From Rhodocytophaga aerolata (GTDB lineage Bacteria > Bacteroidota > Bacteroidia > Cytophagales > 172606-1), in NCBI RefSeq assembly GCF_030503435.1, contig NZ_JAUKPO010000037.1, positions 1-64,000 on the forward strand: a stretch of 64,000 bases of DNA, in the 5' to 3' direction. Every line of letters starts with the position of its first letter. Positions within the stretch are counted from its first letter, which is position 1. Under the pieces are notes generated by a model. The model had not been told where the DNA came from and did not search any database. It saw only the letters and a program-made list of their open reading frames with translations. Of the stretch, positions 33,899 through 43,265 are shown piece after piece. The position numbers and the translations under genes are program-made.

Positions 33899-34570
33899 TT
33901 AAGAATTAAAGGTTAAACTAGGCCAAAACCGCTCTTTAAGAGCTTCAAAAAGTTCGGTTACTGACCATAAAGGAATATTTGACTCATGGCTTGAGTTTGG
34001 ATCCGACATTGTCATTATTGTTGTTCCTGTTCTAAATCTGCCATTATCGAAAGCTACTGGGTACAGAATAGATGAAAGCATAGTAGGAAGATTATCTTTA
34101 TGTGGAAAAGTTAAAGCAAAGTGTGCTGCAACTTTATTTCTCCATATATCAACCTCATTCAATTCTACAATAGATTTAATATACTCATTACATGTTTCTT
34201 TAATATTGTTATGTGCTTTCTTAGTTTCAATATCAGTAAGACTTATCGAAAGATCGGCTTGAGAAATTTTACCTGTTTCTTTTCCAACAATAAACCCAGC
34301 TAATCTAGCATAGTTCATAATGGAGATGGAAAACCAATAGAATAGACTAGGAAGGGTATTATACAATTCTTCTGGAATATGTTCATGAGCACCCCAGATA
34401 TATACATTACTTCTTTCTGATGCAGGTTGAATTTTTAATTCATGTGGTCGTATGGAATTATAAATTAGGATTAAACCATGTACTAAGCTTATTAAAGCAT
34501 TAGTTTCATTTACATATTTATTTCTATCTACTTCTATATTTAGAACATTATCAATTATGAAGCTATTCAT
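33899..34570 (-). CDS. Hypothetical protein with HEPN-like features
   Basis: A 223-residue mostly helical soluble protein with no confident family. The segment VDIWRNKVAAHFALTFP (about 140-157) resembles the R-N-x3-H core seen in HEPN-like and related helical-bundle proteins; here it reads RNKVAAH, one residue wider than the RNase consensus Rx4-6H allows at its shortest, so catalysis is possible but unproven. AT-rich codon usage, an isolated position and gene-free flanks suggest an accessory or transferred gene. Confidence 0.55.
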   Translation of the reverse strand: MNSFIIDNVLNIEVDRNKYVNETNALISLVHGLILIYNSIRPHELKIQPASERSNVYIWGAHEHIPEELYNTLPSLFYWFSISIMNYARLAGFIVGKETGKISQADLSISLTDIETKKAHNNIKETCNEYIKSIVELNEVDIWRNKVAAHFALTFPHKDNLPTMLSSILYPVAFDNGRFRTGTTIMTMSDPNSSHESNIPLWSVTELFEALKERFWPSLTFNS

Positions 34571-34603
34571 TGAGATATGAGATTAATTAATTAAAATAAT
34601 AAA

Positions 34604-34628
34604 AAAGCCCAAACTTCACCTAGGCTTT
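34604..34628 (-). terminator. Terminator-like hairpin upstream of the HEPN-like gene
   Basis: AAAGCC (34604-34609) and GGCTTT (34623-34628); on the minus strand the stem is followed by TTTTTTATTATTTT. It lies 34 bp before the ATG of the minus-strand gene, so it is either an attenuator in its leader or the end of an upstream minus-strand transcript. Confidence 0.4.
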
Positions 34629-34659
34629 CAATATCTCTAATTTAAATTATTTACTTTTC

Positions 34660-34990
34660 ACACTCATAGGTATAACAGGCCATCATTGGAAAGCCTTTCA
34701 AGAAAACAATCTGGAAGAAGTGATGGCAGATTATACTGAAAACTCTATCCTCAGCACACCGGGCTCTACGTATAAGGGATTAGCAGCAGTAAGAGGAAAT
34801 TTTATAGCTTTTAAGGCTTTTTCTATTCAGCAAAATCCACTCAATCTCAATAATACCGTGGTTGAAAGGGATATAGCTTATATCCTTTGGCAAGCTAATA
34901 CACTAACCTTTAAACTTGTGTTTGCTACTGATACCTTTTATCATTTAGGATGGAACAATCATCAACTAAACCTACGGCGGATTCTCATAA
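34660..34990 (+). pseudogene. Decayed SnoaL-like (NTF2-fold) gene
   Basis: Reads GHHWKAFQENNLEEVMADYT (from 34678), then SILSTPGSTYKGLAAVRGNF and LVFATDTF, which is the order of a SnoaL-like polyketide-cyclase/NTF2-fold protein. No start codon precedes the first helix; the frame is open but ATG-less back to a TAG at 34621-34623. After ATDTF one extra T in the run at 34936-34939 shifts the frame. In the shifted frame (from 34940) the expected tail reads II-stop-DGTIIN-stop-TYGGFS-stop. So the gene has lost its 5' end, has one frameshift and two internal stops. An intact-looking 98-codon frame (34720-35016) is what remains. Confidence 0.75.
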
Positions 34991-35005
34991 AGCAAATAGA
35001 GATAC

Positions 35006-35036
35006 AGTTAAATTAACTACCCCTTTCTTGAAACTC
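35006..35036. repeat. Family A half element, copy A17
   Basis: AGTTAAATTAACTACCCCTTTCTTGAAACTC keeps core and right arm. It lies directly after the SnoaL remnant. Confidence 0.55.
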
Positions 35037-35448
35037 ACTAAGAGGGGCAAGAAGGGGAAAACATAGCTCACTAATTCAAATTTCTTCTTTCTCCTTTTGT
35101 CCTCTTTTTTAGTAAAAGTAAATTGCTGTTTTTGTCTATCTGTATCAGGACAAGACCAACTTAAAAACAGCCTGTTCTTCTCTTGTTTTGCTTACCTAAA
35201 ATTACGTACTTGCAGCATCAAATTATCTTACTAACATATAGCCACTTTTCTTTCATTATAGCTCTCCCAGAGCTTGTATGATCACCTATTGTTAATTCAT
35301 AACAGCAGCAAACCTATATTTTAGTAAGAACTTATGCAGGTATATCCTCCTGTAGGTAGCTCTAGCTTAGCTTACCTACCAATATTTCTTTATCAGATTT
35401 TTCATTGCTTGTTGGTTTTTCCCAAAAAACATTCATCCTCCCATTGCT
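35017..35448. other. Intergenic stretch with palindromes
   Basis: 432 bp holding the end of A17 and a degenerate family B copy (35040-35106). The remainder shows no gene or clear promoter. Confidence 0.45.
35040..35106. repeat. Family B palindrome, copy B7 (degenerate)
   Basis: AAGAGGGGCAAGAAGGGGAA faces TTCTTTCTCCTTTTGTCCTC around a long AT loop. Confidence 0.45.
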
Positions 35449-36273
35449 ATGAAACCACAAAATTTGATCAATAGCGAGATTGAAGCGTTTTATTGTAAAG
35501 TTTCTGATGAGGATCGGTATACAAAAGGACTTGGTCCTTTAGAACTAGAAAGAAACAAAACGCTCATAGGTCGTTACATAAAATCACCTAAACGGGTGGT
35601 TATAGATGTAGGAGGAGGGACAGGAATCTATTCCCAATGGTTAGCAGACCTTGGCCATCAGGTGCATTTAGTAGATCCTGTGGCCAAACATATCCGTAAG
35701 GCTAAAAGTAGGATGAGTGAACATAAGCAAAAATTCACTTGCTATCTGGGAGAATCCAAAAGGCTTTGCTTTGCAGATAATTTGGCAGATTTGGTCCTTG
35801 TTCATGGTCCCCTGTATCATCTTCAATCCGGAAGTGAGCGAATAAAGGCCATCAAAGAAGCTAAAAGAGTGTGCAAGAAAAATGGAGTGATCCTGGCAGT
35901 AGCCATCAACTATGCTTCTTATACGCTTGTAGGTCTTTTGAACGGCATGATTCATCAGCAGGGATTCTATCAGATGTGTAGAAGCCATTTGCTGACCGGT
36001 TTGCACAACCCTCCACAAGATAATCAGGCATTATTCTTACCCCAGGCTTTTTTTCATAAACCTGATGAATTGATCAATGAGTTCAAGCAGGTAGATTTAC
36101 GGGAAATAGATTTGATAGCCGTGGAGGGGATGAGTTGGTTAGATAAAGACTTTTTTCAAAACTGGGAAAACCCGGTGAAAAAAAAGGCACTCATGTCTCT
36201 TTTAGAGCTAACCGAAAAGGATCCATATTTAATTTCCCTGAGTCCGCATATGATGATTGTTGGCAGAAAGTAA
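35449..36273 (+). CDS. Class I SAM-dependent methyltransferase
   Basis: A 274-residue methyltransferase. Motif I is VIDVGGGTGIYSQWL, motif II VHLVDPVAKHI, and the acidic post-II residue lies in LCFADNLADLVLVHGPLYHL, a pattern of Methyltransf_11/25 enzymes. The C-terminal cap (about 165-250) has PHMMIVGRK at the end, typical of cytoplasmic small-molecule methyltransferases. Single gene; substrate unknown. Confidence 0.88.
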   Translation: MKPQNLINSEIEAFYCKVSDEDRYTKGLGPLELERNKTLIGRYIKSPKRVVIDVGGGTGIYSQWLADLGHQVHLVDPVAKHIRKAKSRMSEHKQKFTCYLGESKRLCFADNLADLVLVHGPLYHLQSGSERIKAIKEAKRVCKKNGVILAVAINYASYTLVGLLNGMIHQQGFYQMCRSHLLTGLHNPPQDNQALFLPQAFFHKPDELINEFKQVDLREIDLIAVEGMSWLDKDFFQNWENPVKKKALMSLLELTEKDPYLISLSPHMMIVGRK

Positions 36274-36651
36274 GGTGTATGAGGGACTTATTATCAGAGG
36301 GTATCTATCCTGCACTCTTCAGGGAGTAGCCTGCAGATCATTTTTCTTCTACCAATTGTTATCAGTACTAAAGGTGCGTTTTTGTGTTTCATCATACGCC
36401 CCTTTCTTGTGACTTAAGAAAACCTGTGTTCTTTTTATCTCCATCTTAACGTGGGAACTCATTTTATTCCTATTAGTTTAATTTGAACCTTTCCGAATGC
36501 GAAAAATTGAACTTCTGTCATTCCAGGTTTAAAAGACTCATATTAAATAACTGTGAACCTTGTTATTTGCTACTTCGACTACATTTTTAACTATTTCGGC
36601 TACACTGTTGTATTCTGTATTGCAGAACTTTGTCCTATACAACGAACGAAC
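36274..36651. other. Intergenic stretch upstream of the SDR gene
   Basis: 378 bp with a half family A element at 36396-36416 (CGCCCCTTTCTTGTGACTTAA). The open frame of the SDR extends into it to 36553, but that part has no coding character. Confidence 0.45.
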
Positions 36652-37392
36652 ATGAAAAGCGCAATAGAAGATAAAGTTATAGTAATTACCGGTGCCAGCA
36701 GTGGCATTGGGGAAGCAATGGCAGACCTGTTAGCAGCCCGTGGTGCCAAAGTGGTACTTGGTGCACGTAGAGCTGAGCGTTTAAAGCGGATAGCCAATCG
36801 TATTGGGGAAAATGGCGGTCAAGCAGCATATATGGAAATGGACGTAACGCGACGAGAGGATTTAGTAAAACTTACAGCAGTAGCCATTGAAAATTTCGGC
36901 AGGTTGGATGTGATGATCAACAACGCTGGTATTAGCCAGCTATACCGGATGGAAGAACTGGACCTTGATGGATGGGAACAAATGATCGATGTAAACCTGA
37001 AAGGCACACTTTACGGCATTGCGGCAGCCATGCCCATATTCAAAAAACAAGCATCAGGCCACTTCATCAATATTATATCCACGGCCGGTATCAGTATCGT
37101 CCCAACAATGGGAGTGTATGCAGCAACTAAAAATGCGGTACGCACCATCAGTGAAGCTTTGCGGCAGGAATCAGAGGGTCGCTGGCGCGTAACCGGTATC
37201 TCGCCAGGATATGTGAGCACTGAATTCGTAAGCAACATCAAAAACGAAAGCATGAGAACTACTATCCAAAAACAAGCTGATCAGATCGCCATTCCGGCAA
37301 GCGCCATTGCACAGGCGGTCGCCTATGCGATTGAACAGCCAGACAATGTGGACGTGGGAGATATTGTAATCCGACCCACTGCTCAAAACTGA
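36652..37392 (+). CDS. Short-chain dehydrogenase/reductase
   Basis: From ATG 36652 (MKSAIEDKVIVITG) the product has 246 residues, the classical SDR length; the longer frame from 36553 adds a non-conserved leader. The cofactor loop is TGASSGIGEA, the NNAG motif is present (MINNAGIS), and the active site includes the Ser of NIISTAG and YAATK. The Arg-rich GARRAERL after strand 2 favours NADP(H). It is followed after 44 bp by an AraC regulator in the same direction, probably an operon. The substrate is unknown. Confidence 0.9.
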   Translation: MKSAIEDKVIVITGASSGIGEAMADLLAARGAKVVLGARRAERLKRIANRIGENGGQAAYMEMDVTRREDLVKLTAVAIENFGRLDVMINNAGISQLYRMEELDLDGWEQMIDVNLKGTLYGIAAAMPIFKKQASGHFINIISTAGISIVPTMGVYAATKNAVRTISEALRQESEGRWRVTGISPGYVSTEFVSNIKNESMRTTIQKQADQIAIPASAIAQAVAYAIEQPDNVDVGDIVIRPTAQN

Positions 37393-37436
37393 TGCGATCT
37401 TTTTTATATTTATATCACTGAAATAAGTAAACGATC

Positions 37437-38369
37437 ATGAAGCAGTCGACTGATGTTAGATTAATCTTTAGCAGTATCGCTGATCTGATGCAGCGGCTTG
37501 GCTTGCCGGCACCCTTGCATCCGTTGATCACCCTGATCGATTACGATAAACAGCCAATGGATCTTACCGATGCCGGCCATTGGTTTGAACTCGATTTCTA
37601 CAAGATATCCTTTAAAAAAAGTTTTCATGGTAGTGTGAAATATGGCCCCAGGCAATATGATTTCAAAAACGGTGGTCTGGCGTTCTTGGCTCCTCATCAG
37701 CCGGTCCTGCTTTCAGGCGACCCTACCGACCATGAAGGGTATGCCCTGTTTTTTCATCCTGACCTGTTAGCCCAACATGGGCTGGCACAATCCATTCATA
37801 GCTATGGCTTTTTTTCGTATGCTGTCAGTGAGGCCTTATTTCTTTCCGAAAAAGAAAAACATGTCGTTGCCTTACTTTTTGAGGCAATGGCAAGGGAACT
37901 GGAAAATAATATGGATCAATTCAGTCAGCAGGTGCTAGTTTCGCAGCTTGAATTACTGCTCGCTCATAGTAACAGATTTTATAACCGGCAGTTTCTCACG
38001 CGAAAGGGGGTATATCATGAGCTGATCAATCGCATGAACCTCTATCTCAATGATCGATTAGATAAGCAAGATGGGTTAGAGATTGGCTTACCTTCTCCAC
38101 AGGAGGTAGCCCAGCACTTGAAGGTCTCCCAACGATATCTTTCAGATATGCTCCGCTCGCTAACAGGCAAAACTACTCAGCAACATATACATTTGTTGCT
38201 CGTAGAAAAAGCAAAAGTATTGCTCAGCCAGACCACACTCACTACAGCTGAGATCGCCTATGGATTAGGTTTTGAGCACCCGCAATCGTTTAATAAATTG
38301 TTCAAGCAAAAGACAAAGGTATCTCCTAGTGCATTTAGGCGAGGAAGTTTTTCAAAAACAGGTGATTAA
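37437..38369 (+). CDS. AraC-family transcriptional regulator
   Basis: A 310-residue regulator. Residues about 60-190 are a cupin-like sensor part; residues about 215-305 hold two HTH motifs of the AraC type (EVAQHLKVSQRYLSDMLRSL and TAEIAYGLGFEHPQSFNKLF), ending VSPSAFRR. It is co-directional with the SDR upstream and convergent with the molybdenum oxidoreductase operon (38537-42578). It could regulate the SDR or the operon; the sensor ligand is unknown. Confidence 0.9.
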   Translation: MKQSTDVRLIFSSIADLMQRLGLPAPLHPLITLIDYDKQPMDLTDAGHWFELDFYKISFKKSFHGSVKYGPRQYDFKNGGLAFLAPHQPVLLSGDPTDHEGYALFFHPDLLAQHGLAQSIHSYGFFSYAVSEALFLSEKEKHVVALLFEAMARELENNMDQFSQQVLVSQLELLLAHSNRFYNRQFLTRKGVYHELINRMNLYLNDRLDKQDGLEIGLPSPQEVAQHLKVSQRYLSDMLRSLTGKTTQQHIHLLLVEKAKVLLSQTTLTTAEIAYGLGFEHPQSFNKLFKQKTKVSPSAFRRGSFSKTGD

Positions 38370-38479
38370 GAGTAGACTAAACACAGCCATAGGTTAATGG
38401 TTTTCTCTGATCCTCCCACAAAAATGCGGACAATAAGTTAAGCATCAATTCTGGTACAGATAGAATTTAAACGGTAATA

Positions 38480-38505
38480 ATAAAGGGGGAGTTAAAGCAA
38501 CTATA
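38480..38505. repeat. Family A half element, copy A19
   Basis: TAAAGGGGGAGTTAAAGCAAC keeps the left arm only, between the convergent AraC and oxidoreductase genes. Confidence 0.45.
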
Positions 38506-38536
38506 CTTTACTTTCCACAATAAACCTTTTCGTTAT

Positions 38537-40660
38537 TTACAATAACTTATCTGGGGTAATGGGCAATTCACGAACCCGTTTTCCGGTTGCATTAAAAATG
38601 GCATTGGCTACTGCTCCTGCCACTCCTACAATACCTACTTCACCAATTCCTTTTACTCCTAATGTGTTTGGCTTTGTGTCTATTTCATTAATAAAAATGG
38701 TTTCAATTTTTCCAATATCCAAATTAGAGGGAACGTGATATTCTGCCAGGGAACGGGTAACAAAATTTCCCCAGCGTGGATCGAGTATAGATTCTTCGGT
38801 AAGTGCCATGCCTATGCCCCATACACATCCCCCGATAATCTGGGAACGGGCTGTTTTCGGGTTCAAAATCTTTCCGGCACCTGTTACTGCCAGAAAGCGG
38901 GGAACTCGTACCATCCCGGTATATTTGTTTACCCACACTTCTGCAAAATTAGCATTAAAACTATGGGCAGAATACTGGTCTGCATCTGCAGGTGGTTTGG
39001 CATCCATCCTGGTTTGAAATTCGGCGATATTTTCTGAAACCATTAATGATGCAGCTGTTGGCCTGGCAAAAAACTGTTTGCCGGATTTAGCTAGCAACTC
39101 ATCGGTAATTTTATTGCAGGCATCGTTTACGGCATTGGCAAAACTGGCAGCGCCTACCGAACCTACCGAACCAGCGGCTGGGGGTAAGGACGAGTCTCCA
39201 ATATGTACGGTTATATTTTTAATTGGTATACCCAACGCATCGGAGGCGGTTTGTGCAATAATGGTGTGTGTACCGGTGCCCAGGTCGGAGGCAGCTAGTT
39301 CAATAGTTGCTTTTACGTCACTACCTTTGCGGGATAATTTTACAATGGCTGAAGTATCCCGTTGCCGGGCAGGATAAGACCCACAAGCCACACCATATCC
39401 AATTAAATATTCTCCCTGTTCCTGTTGACGTGGTTCCATTTTTCGCTTTTCCCACCCGAATGCTTTGGCTCCTTCCTGTAAACACTGAACGGTAGTGCGT
39501 GATGACCAGGGTTTGCCATTTGATGGATCTTTGGCAGGCTCGTTTTTAATCCGGAATTCGATTGGATCTATTTTCAGCTGATAGGCCAGTTCATCCATAG
39601 CCGATTCGAGGGCAAAACTGCCGGTAGACTTTCCTGGTCCACGGGTATAGGTGGGTAAAATGATGTTCATGGGTACTACCCGGTAGGAAATGAGAGAATT
39701 AGGCGTCTCATACATCACTTTAGAACAGTCGCCACAAGGTTCCACAAACTCATTATTAATGGCACTATGTGTAGTTGTTTCATGTGCCAAGGCAGTCAGT
39801 TTACCATCTTTGGTTGCCGCCAGCCGGATCTTTTGCTGATTTTTCTGGCGAAGCCCCACTGAATTAAACATTTGCTGACGGGTAAGCGCTAATTTAACAG
39901 GGCGATTAACCGTTTTAGCTGCCACAGCTGTAAGTACCAGGTTTGCCCATTGTCCTCCTTTTGACCCAAATCCTCCACCAATATGCGGCGTAACAATGCG
40001 GACATTTTCAGGTTTTATATTCAGCGTAGCAGCTGCGGCAGTTTGTGCTCCATTCACAATCTGAGATCCATTATACAACGTCACTTTTTCGCCTTCCCAG
40101 AAAGCAATGGTGGAATGAGGTTCCATCGGATTATGGTGTTCAATAGGTGTTTCATACACAGCTTCCATTTTGAACTCGGCATTATTGAAAGCACTTTCTA
40201 CATCACCCCGGATGGCATCGGCTTTCTCTTCTTCTTTGGGTAAAACTGCTTCTTTGGCATGTTTTGCAAAATCTACTTTTGCTTCCCCTTTTTCATACGT
40301 TACCTTCACAAGCTTTGCTGCATAACGGGCTTGCTCAAAAGTTTCGGCAACCACTACACCAATATGCTGGCCATAGAATTCAATATCTGGACTTTGCAGT
40401 AAAGCTCCTCCCCGGATGCCACCTTTCGCATTTAATTTGGGTGCATTTTTATGGGTGATCACAGCTAACACACCAGCTGATTTTTCTGCGTCCGTTGTAT
40501 CCATTTTTGTAATCTTCCCAGCGGCGATGGTGCTCTTAAAAATAACGGCATGTGCTGTATTTTTGAGTATATAATCTGTGGCATAGGTAGCAGTTCCGGT
40601 TACTTTCACTATGCCGTCTATGCGGTTTATGGCCTGACCAACATTCTTCACTTCACTCAT
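38537..40660 (-). CDS. Aldehyde oxidoreductase molybdopterin-binding subunit (PaoC/YagR-like)
   Basis: A 707-residue large subunit of the xanthine dehydrogenase family. The N-terminal a/b hammerhead (GIVKVTGTATYATDYIL) is followed by the molybdenum-binding core: HIGGGFGSKGGQWANL, YTRGPGKSTGSFALESAMDE and SVGSVGAASFANAV. The late Glu motif GVKGIGEVGIVG supplies the catalytic base expected in the family. It binds molybdopterin cytosine dinucleotide and hydroxylates aldehydes to acids. It is the last gene of a three-gene operon with FAD and 2Fe-2S subunits. The length matches YagR/PaoC. The exact aldehyde is unknown. Confidence 0.92.
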   Translation of the reverse strand: MSEVKNVGQAINRIDGIVKVTGTATYATDYILKNTAHAVIFKSTIAAGKITKMDTTDAEKSAGVLAVITHKNAPKLNAKGGIRGGALLQSPDIEFYGQHIGVVVAETFEQARYAAKLVKVTYEKGEAKVDFAKHAKEAVLPKEEEKADAIRGDVESAFNNAEFKMEAVYETPIEHHNPMEPHSTIAFWEGEKVTLYNGSQIVNGAQTAAAATLNIKPENVRIVTPHIGGGFGSKGGQWANLVLTAVAAKTVNRPVKLALTRQQMFNSVGLRQKNQQKIRLAATKDGKLTALAHETTTHSAINNEFVEPCGDCSKVMYETPNSLISYRVVPMNIILPTYTRGPGKSTGSFALESAMDELAYQLKIDPIEFRIKNEPAKDPSNGKPWSSRTTVQCLQEGAKAFGWEKRKMEPRQQEQGEYLIGYGVACGSYPARQRDTSAIVKLSRKGSDVKATIELAASDLGTGTHTIIAQTASDALGIPIKNITVHIGDSSLPPAAGSVGSVGAASFANAVNDACNKITDELLAKSGKQFFARPTAASLMVSENIAEFQTRMDAKPPADADQYSAHSFNANFAEVWVNKYTGMVRVPRFLAVTGAGKILNPKTARSQIIGGCVWGIGMALTEESILDPRWGNFVTRSLAEYHVPSNLDIGKIETIFINEIDTKPNTLGVKGIGEVGIVGVAGAVANAIFNATGKRVRELPITPDKLL

Positions 40661-40752
40661 CTGGATAAGGTTGTTTGTGTGGTTAACATTGTGGTGTTTG
40701 CTTCAATTAGTAGTAGGCGATGTAAATCCTGCTATTTATTTTGTAAGGTAAC

Positions 40753-41760
40753 TTACGCTTTTCCTCCAGTCATAGCCTGCATCAAAGCTCTGGTTATGGC
40801 ACGTTTGCCCAATTCAATTTTAAATTCGTTGTGTTCCAGTGGTTTTGCACTTTTCATTTCCAGTTCGGCCGCTTGTTTAAAATTGGCTTCAGTAGCTTCT
40901 TTGCCAATCAGGAATTTTTCGGCTTCCAAGGCTCGCCAGGGTTTATGGGCAACACCACCCAGAGCTATTTTAGCTTGCTTTATGCGGGTACCCTCTAATT
41001 CAACGCCGGCAGCTACAGAAATAAGCGCAAAGGCGTAACTCGCCCTATCCCGTACTTTCAGGTAATAAGAGGTATTGGCAAAATTATTTATTGGAATTTC
41101 AATGGACGTAATCAGTTCGCCCGGATTCAGCGTATTATCTTTCTGGGGCGTATCTCCCGGCAAACGGTGGTAGTCGGTAAAAGGAATGCTCCGTTCTTTT
41201 CCATCTGCACCTTGCACTTTCACTACCGCATCCAGAGCTGCCAGCGCCACACACATATCCGAGGGGTGAACTGCTACACAAGCTTGGGACCAGCCAAAAA
41301 TGGCATGCATCCGATTGATACCTTCAAGAGCCCCACATCCACTTCCCGGTTCACGCTTATTGCAGGGCATGGAGGTTTCATAAAAATAAGGGCATCGGGT
41401 ACGCTGATTCAGATTCCCGCCATTAGAAGCCATATTCCGGATCTGTGCAGAGGCACCAGCTAGTATTGATTGTGTAAGCAGTGGGAAATTCTGCCGGATT
41501 AACGGATGATTGGCGGTGTCTGTATTTTTACCTAACGCACCGATAGTTATACCTCCTTTATTTACACCAGTTGTAATTGCTTTCACCTCAGTCAGTACCA
41601 GGCGGGTAATATCTACCAGCTCAGTGGGTTTTTCCACATCTTCCTTCATCAGATCAAGCAGGTTAGTTCCTCCTGCCAGGTATTTTGCATGGGGATTTGC
41701 TTTCAGCTTTTGGGTGGCAGCAGATACAGTGCTTGTGGGCGTATAAATAAAAGGTCTCAT
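40753..41760 (-). CDS. Aldehyde oxidoreductase FAD-binding subunit (PaoB/YagS-like)
   Basis: A 335-residue FAD subunit. The FAD-binding motifs are KYLAGGTNLLDLMK and MASNGGNLNQRTRC. PaoB homologues carry an additional 4Fe-4S cluster; the Cys-rich insert here (RCPYFYETSMPCNKREPGSGCGA) fits that. The C-terminal domain is the CO-dehydrogenase-like FAD-binding C part. The start overlaps the stop of the 2Fe-2S gene by 4 bp (ATGA), showing coupling. Electron transfer from the Mo site to an acceptor goes through this subunit. Confidence 0.9.
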   Translation of the reverse strand: MRPFIYTPTSTVSAATQKLKANPHAKYLAGGTNLLDLMKEDVEKPTELVDITRLVLTEVKAITTGVNKGGITIGALGKNTDTANHPLIRQNFPLLTQSILAGASAQIRNMASNGGNLNQRTRCPYFYETSMPCNKREPGSGCGALEGINRMHAIFGWSQACVAVHPSDMCVALAALDAVVKVQGADGKERSIPFTDYHRLPGDTPQKDNTLNPGELITSIEIPINNFANTSYYLKVRDRASYAFALISVAAGVELEGTRIKQAKIALGGVAHKPWRALEAEKFLIGKEATEANFKQAAELEMKSAKPLEHNEFKIELGKRAITRALMQAMTGGKA

Positions 41761-42578
41761 TTGTTGTCGTTTTTGGGTAGATCAGAGGTGTTGCTTGCTT
41801 GATTGTCATCCACAAATTGCCAGTTTTGGGCTACTCCTTTGCCAGTATGTACTTCGCGGATGGCATCTACAATGTTAGGATACGCCCCGCAACGGCAAAT
41901 ATTCCCCGACATTCTTTCCCTGATCTCCTCCTCTGACAGACTAACGGCCCCTTTACTCGTTTGAACATTGGCTGTTACATAACTCACTTCTCCATCTTTT
42001 GCTTCACTGAGTAAAGATACGGCTGAGCAAATCTGACCGGGAGTGCAATAGCCGCACTGAAACCCATCGTGCTTGAGAAAGGCAGCCTGCATGGGATGGA
42101 GTTCACCGTCTTTAGCTAAACCTTCAATGGTAGTAACCGATTTATTGCTACAACTTGCTGCCAGCGTAAGACATGAAAGTACCCGCTTGCCATCTACTAG
42201 TACCGTACAGGCACCACATTGTCCATGGTCACATCCTTTTTTTGAACCAGTTAATTGCAATCGTTCACGAAGGGTATCCAGTAAAGTCATTCTGGAATCC
42301 AAGGAAAGAGATTTTTTTGCACCATTAACTTTAAATGAGAGGGTAACAGCATTTTCAATGCTTTCTATAAATGGTTGAGTAGCTGGGCTGGCAAGTAGTT
42401 CTTGTCCCCCAAATAGCTCAAAGGCCAGAATACCACCACCTGCCATGGTGAGTTGTTTTAGAAAATTCCGCCTGGATTCTCCAAACTCCGAAAGGTCTGA
42501 TACATCTTCTGATAAGATTTCTGAAAGTAATGCTTTTTCGTCTTCGGTGAGTCCCTCGTTTTGATTCTCTTCTGTCAT
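41757..42578 (-). CDS. Aldehyde oxidoreductase 2Fe-2S subunit with Tat signal (PaoA/YagT-like)
   Basis: From ATG 42578 (MTEENQNEG) the product has 273 residues; the open frame extends to 42644 without conserved sequence. A twin-arginine signal (GESRRNFLKQLTMAGGG) marks the complex for periplasmic export. The plant-type 2Fe-2S cluster ligands are in KGCDHGQCGACTVLVDG, and the helical-bundle cluster in GFQCGYCTPGQICS and GNICRCGAYPNI. All eight Cys are present. It is the first gene of the operon that also encodes the FAD and molybdenum subunits. The acidic leader before the RR motif (about 40 residues) is longer than usual. Confidence 0.92.
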   Translation of the reverse strand: MTEENQNEGLTEDEKALLSEILSEDVSDLSEFGESRRNFLKQLTMAGGGILAFELFGGQELLASPATQPFIESIENAVTLSFKVNGAKKSLSLDSRMTLLDTLRERLQLTGSKKGCDHGQCGACTVLVDGKRVLSCLTLAASCSNKSVTTIEGLAKDGELHPMQAAFLKHDGFQCGYCTPGQICSAVSLLSEAKDGEVSYVTANVQTSKGAVSLSEEEIRERMSGNICRCGAYPNIVDAIREVHTGKGVAQNWQFVDDNQASNTSDLPKNDNK

Positions 42579-43024
42579 TGATTCATTTGATTTTGAGTGG
42601 GCAAAATTAAATCTGCAAAACCTAATAGCCTGGCTTGTATACAACCGATTTTTGTTGATCCTTGTTTTGGACTATCACCTCGCTCACAAATCCGGAAACC
42701 GATATCGCACTTGATAAAATAATTACCTCAGTAGGGACTCAATTGTGAAAGGAGGGAAAGTAAAACATAGGCAGGCCGGAATAAAAGAAAAGGATTAAAA
42801 GAAATCTTCACTAGCCTAAGCTCCTTTCCGATTTTCCTCTAATCCTTTCTTAAGAGTTAATATTTATTTCTAAAGTATTAACTACAGAATAAATATTCAT
42901 ACGGGATTGAAAAACAAAAGTTACACAGGAGATGCATAGTTTTTCACCTACCTTGTATAGCTGTTGGCTATGAGTCATACGTAGAGTGCTTTAGGTTAAC
43001 TCACCCATTATTGAGGCCTCACAA

Positions 43025-43092
43025 ATGGGTATAAGAGGAAAGATAATATTATATGGAATTAAGAGGTACATTATTCACCCACCCTCTTGCCT
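43025..43092. repeat. Family B palindrome, copy B8 (degenerate)
   Basis: ATGGGTATAAGAGGAAAG and CACCCACCCTCTTGCCTAT face each other around a long loop. Confidence 0.45.
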
Positions 43093-43102
43093 ATATATGA
43101 AA

Positions 43103-43136
43103 GTAAGTTAAAATAACTTCCCCTTTCGGGTAACTT
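43103..43136. repeat. Family A palindrome, copy A20
   Basis: AAGTAAGTTAAAATAACTTC followed by CCCTTTCGGGTAACTTC; it keeps core and right arm. Confidence 0.55.
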
Positions 43137-43265
43137 CAATCCTTCCTATTTACTATGATAGAGTGAATGTTTGTTCTTCTTTGGGTTTGTCCGAAAAACA
43201 GGGGGCTGCCATTTCCTTCTATCCCTTTCTGGCAACACATTTTTGGGGAAAAAGCTGTGATAAAT

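Larger units (their letters stand above)
42579..43265. other. Intergenic stretch with palindromes
   Basis: 687 bp upstream of the oxidoreductase operon. It holds a degenerate family B copy (43025-43092) and a family A copy (43103-43136). A 64-codon plus-strand frame (43163-43357) overlaps the MBL gene and is not credible. The operon promoter should lie near 42600-42700; no clear -7 box was identified. Confidence 0.45.
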
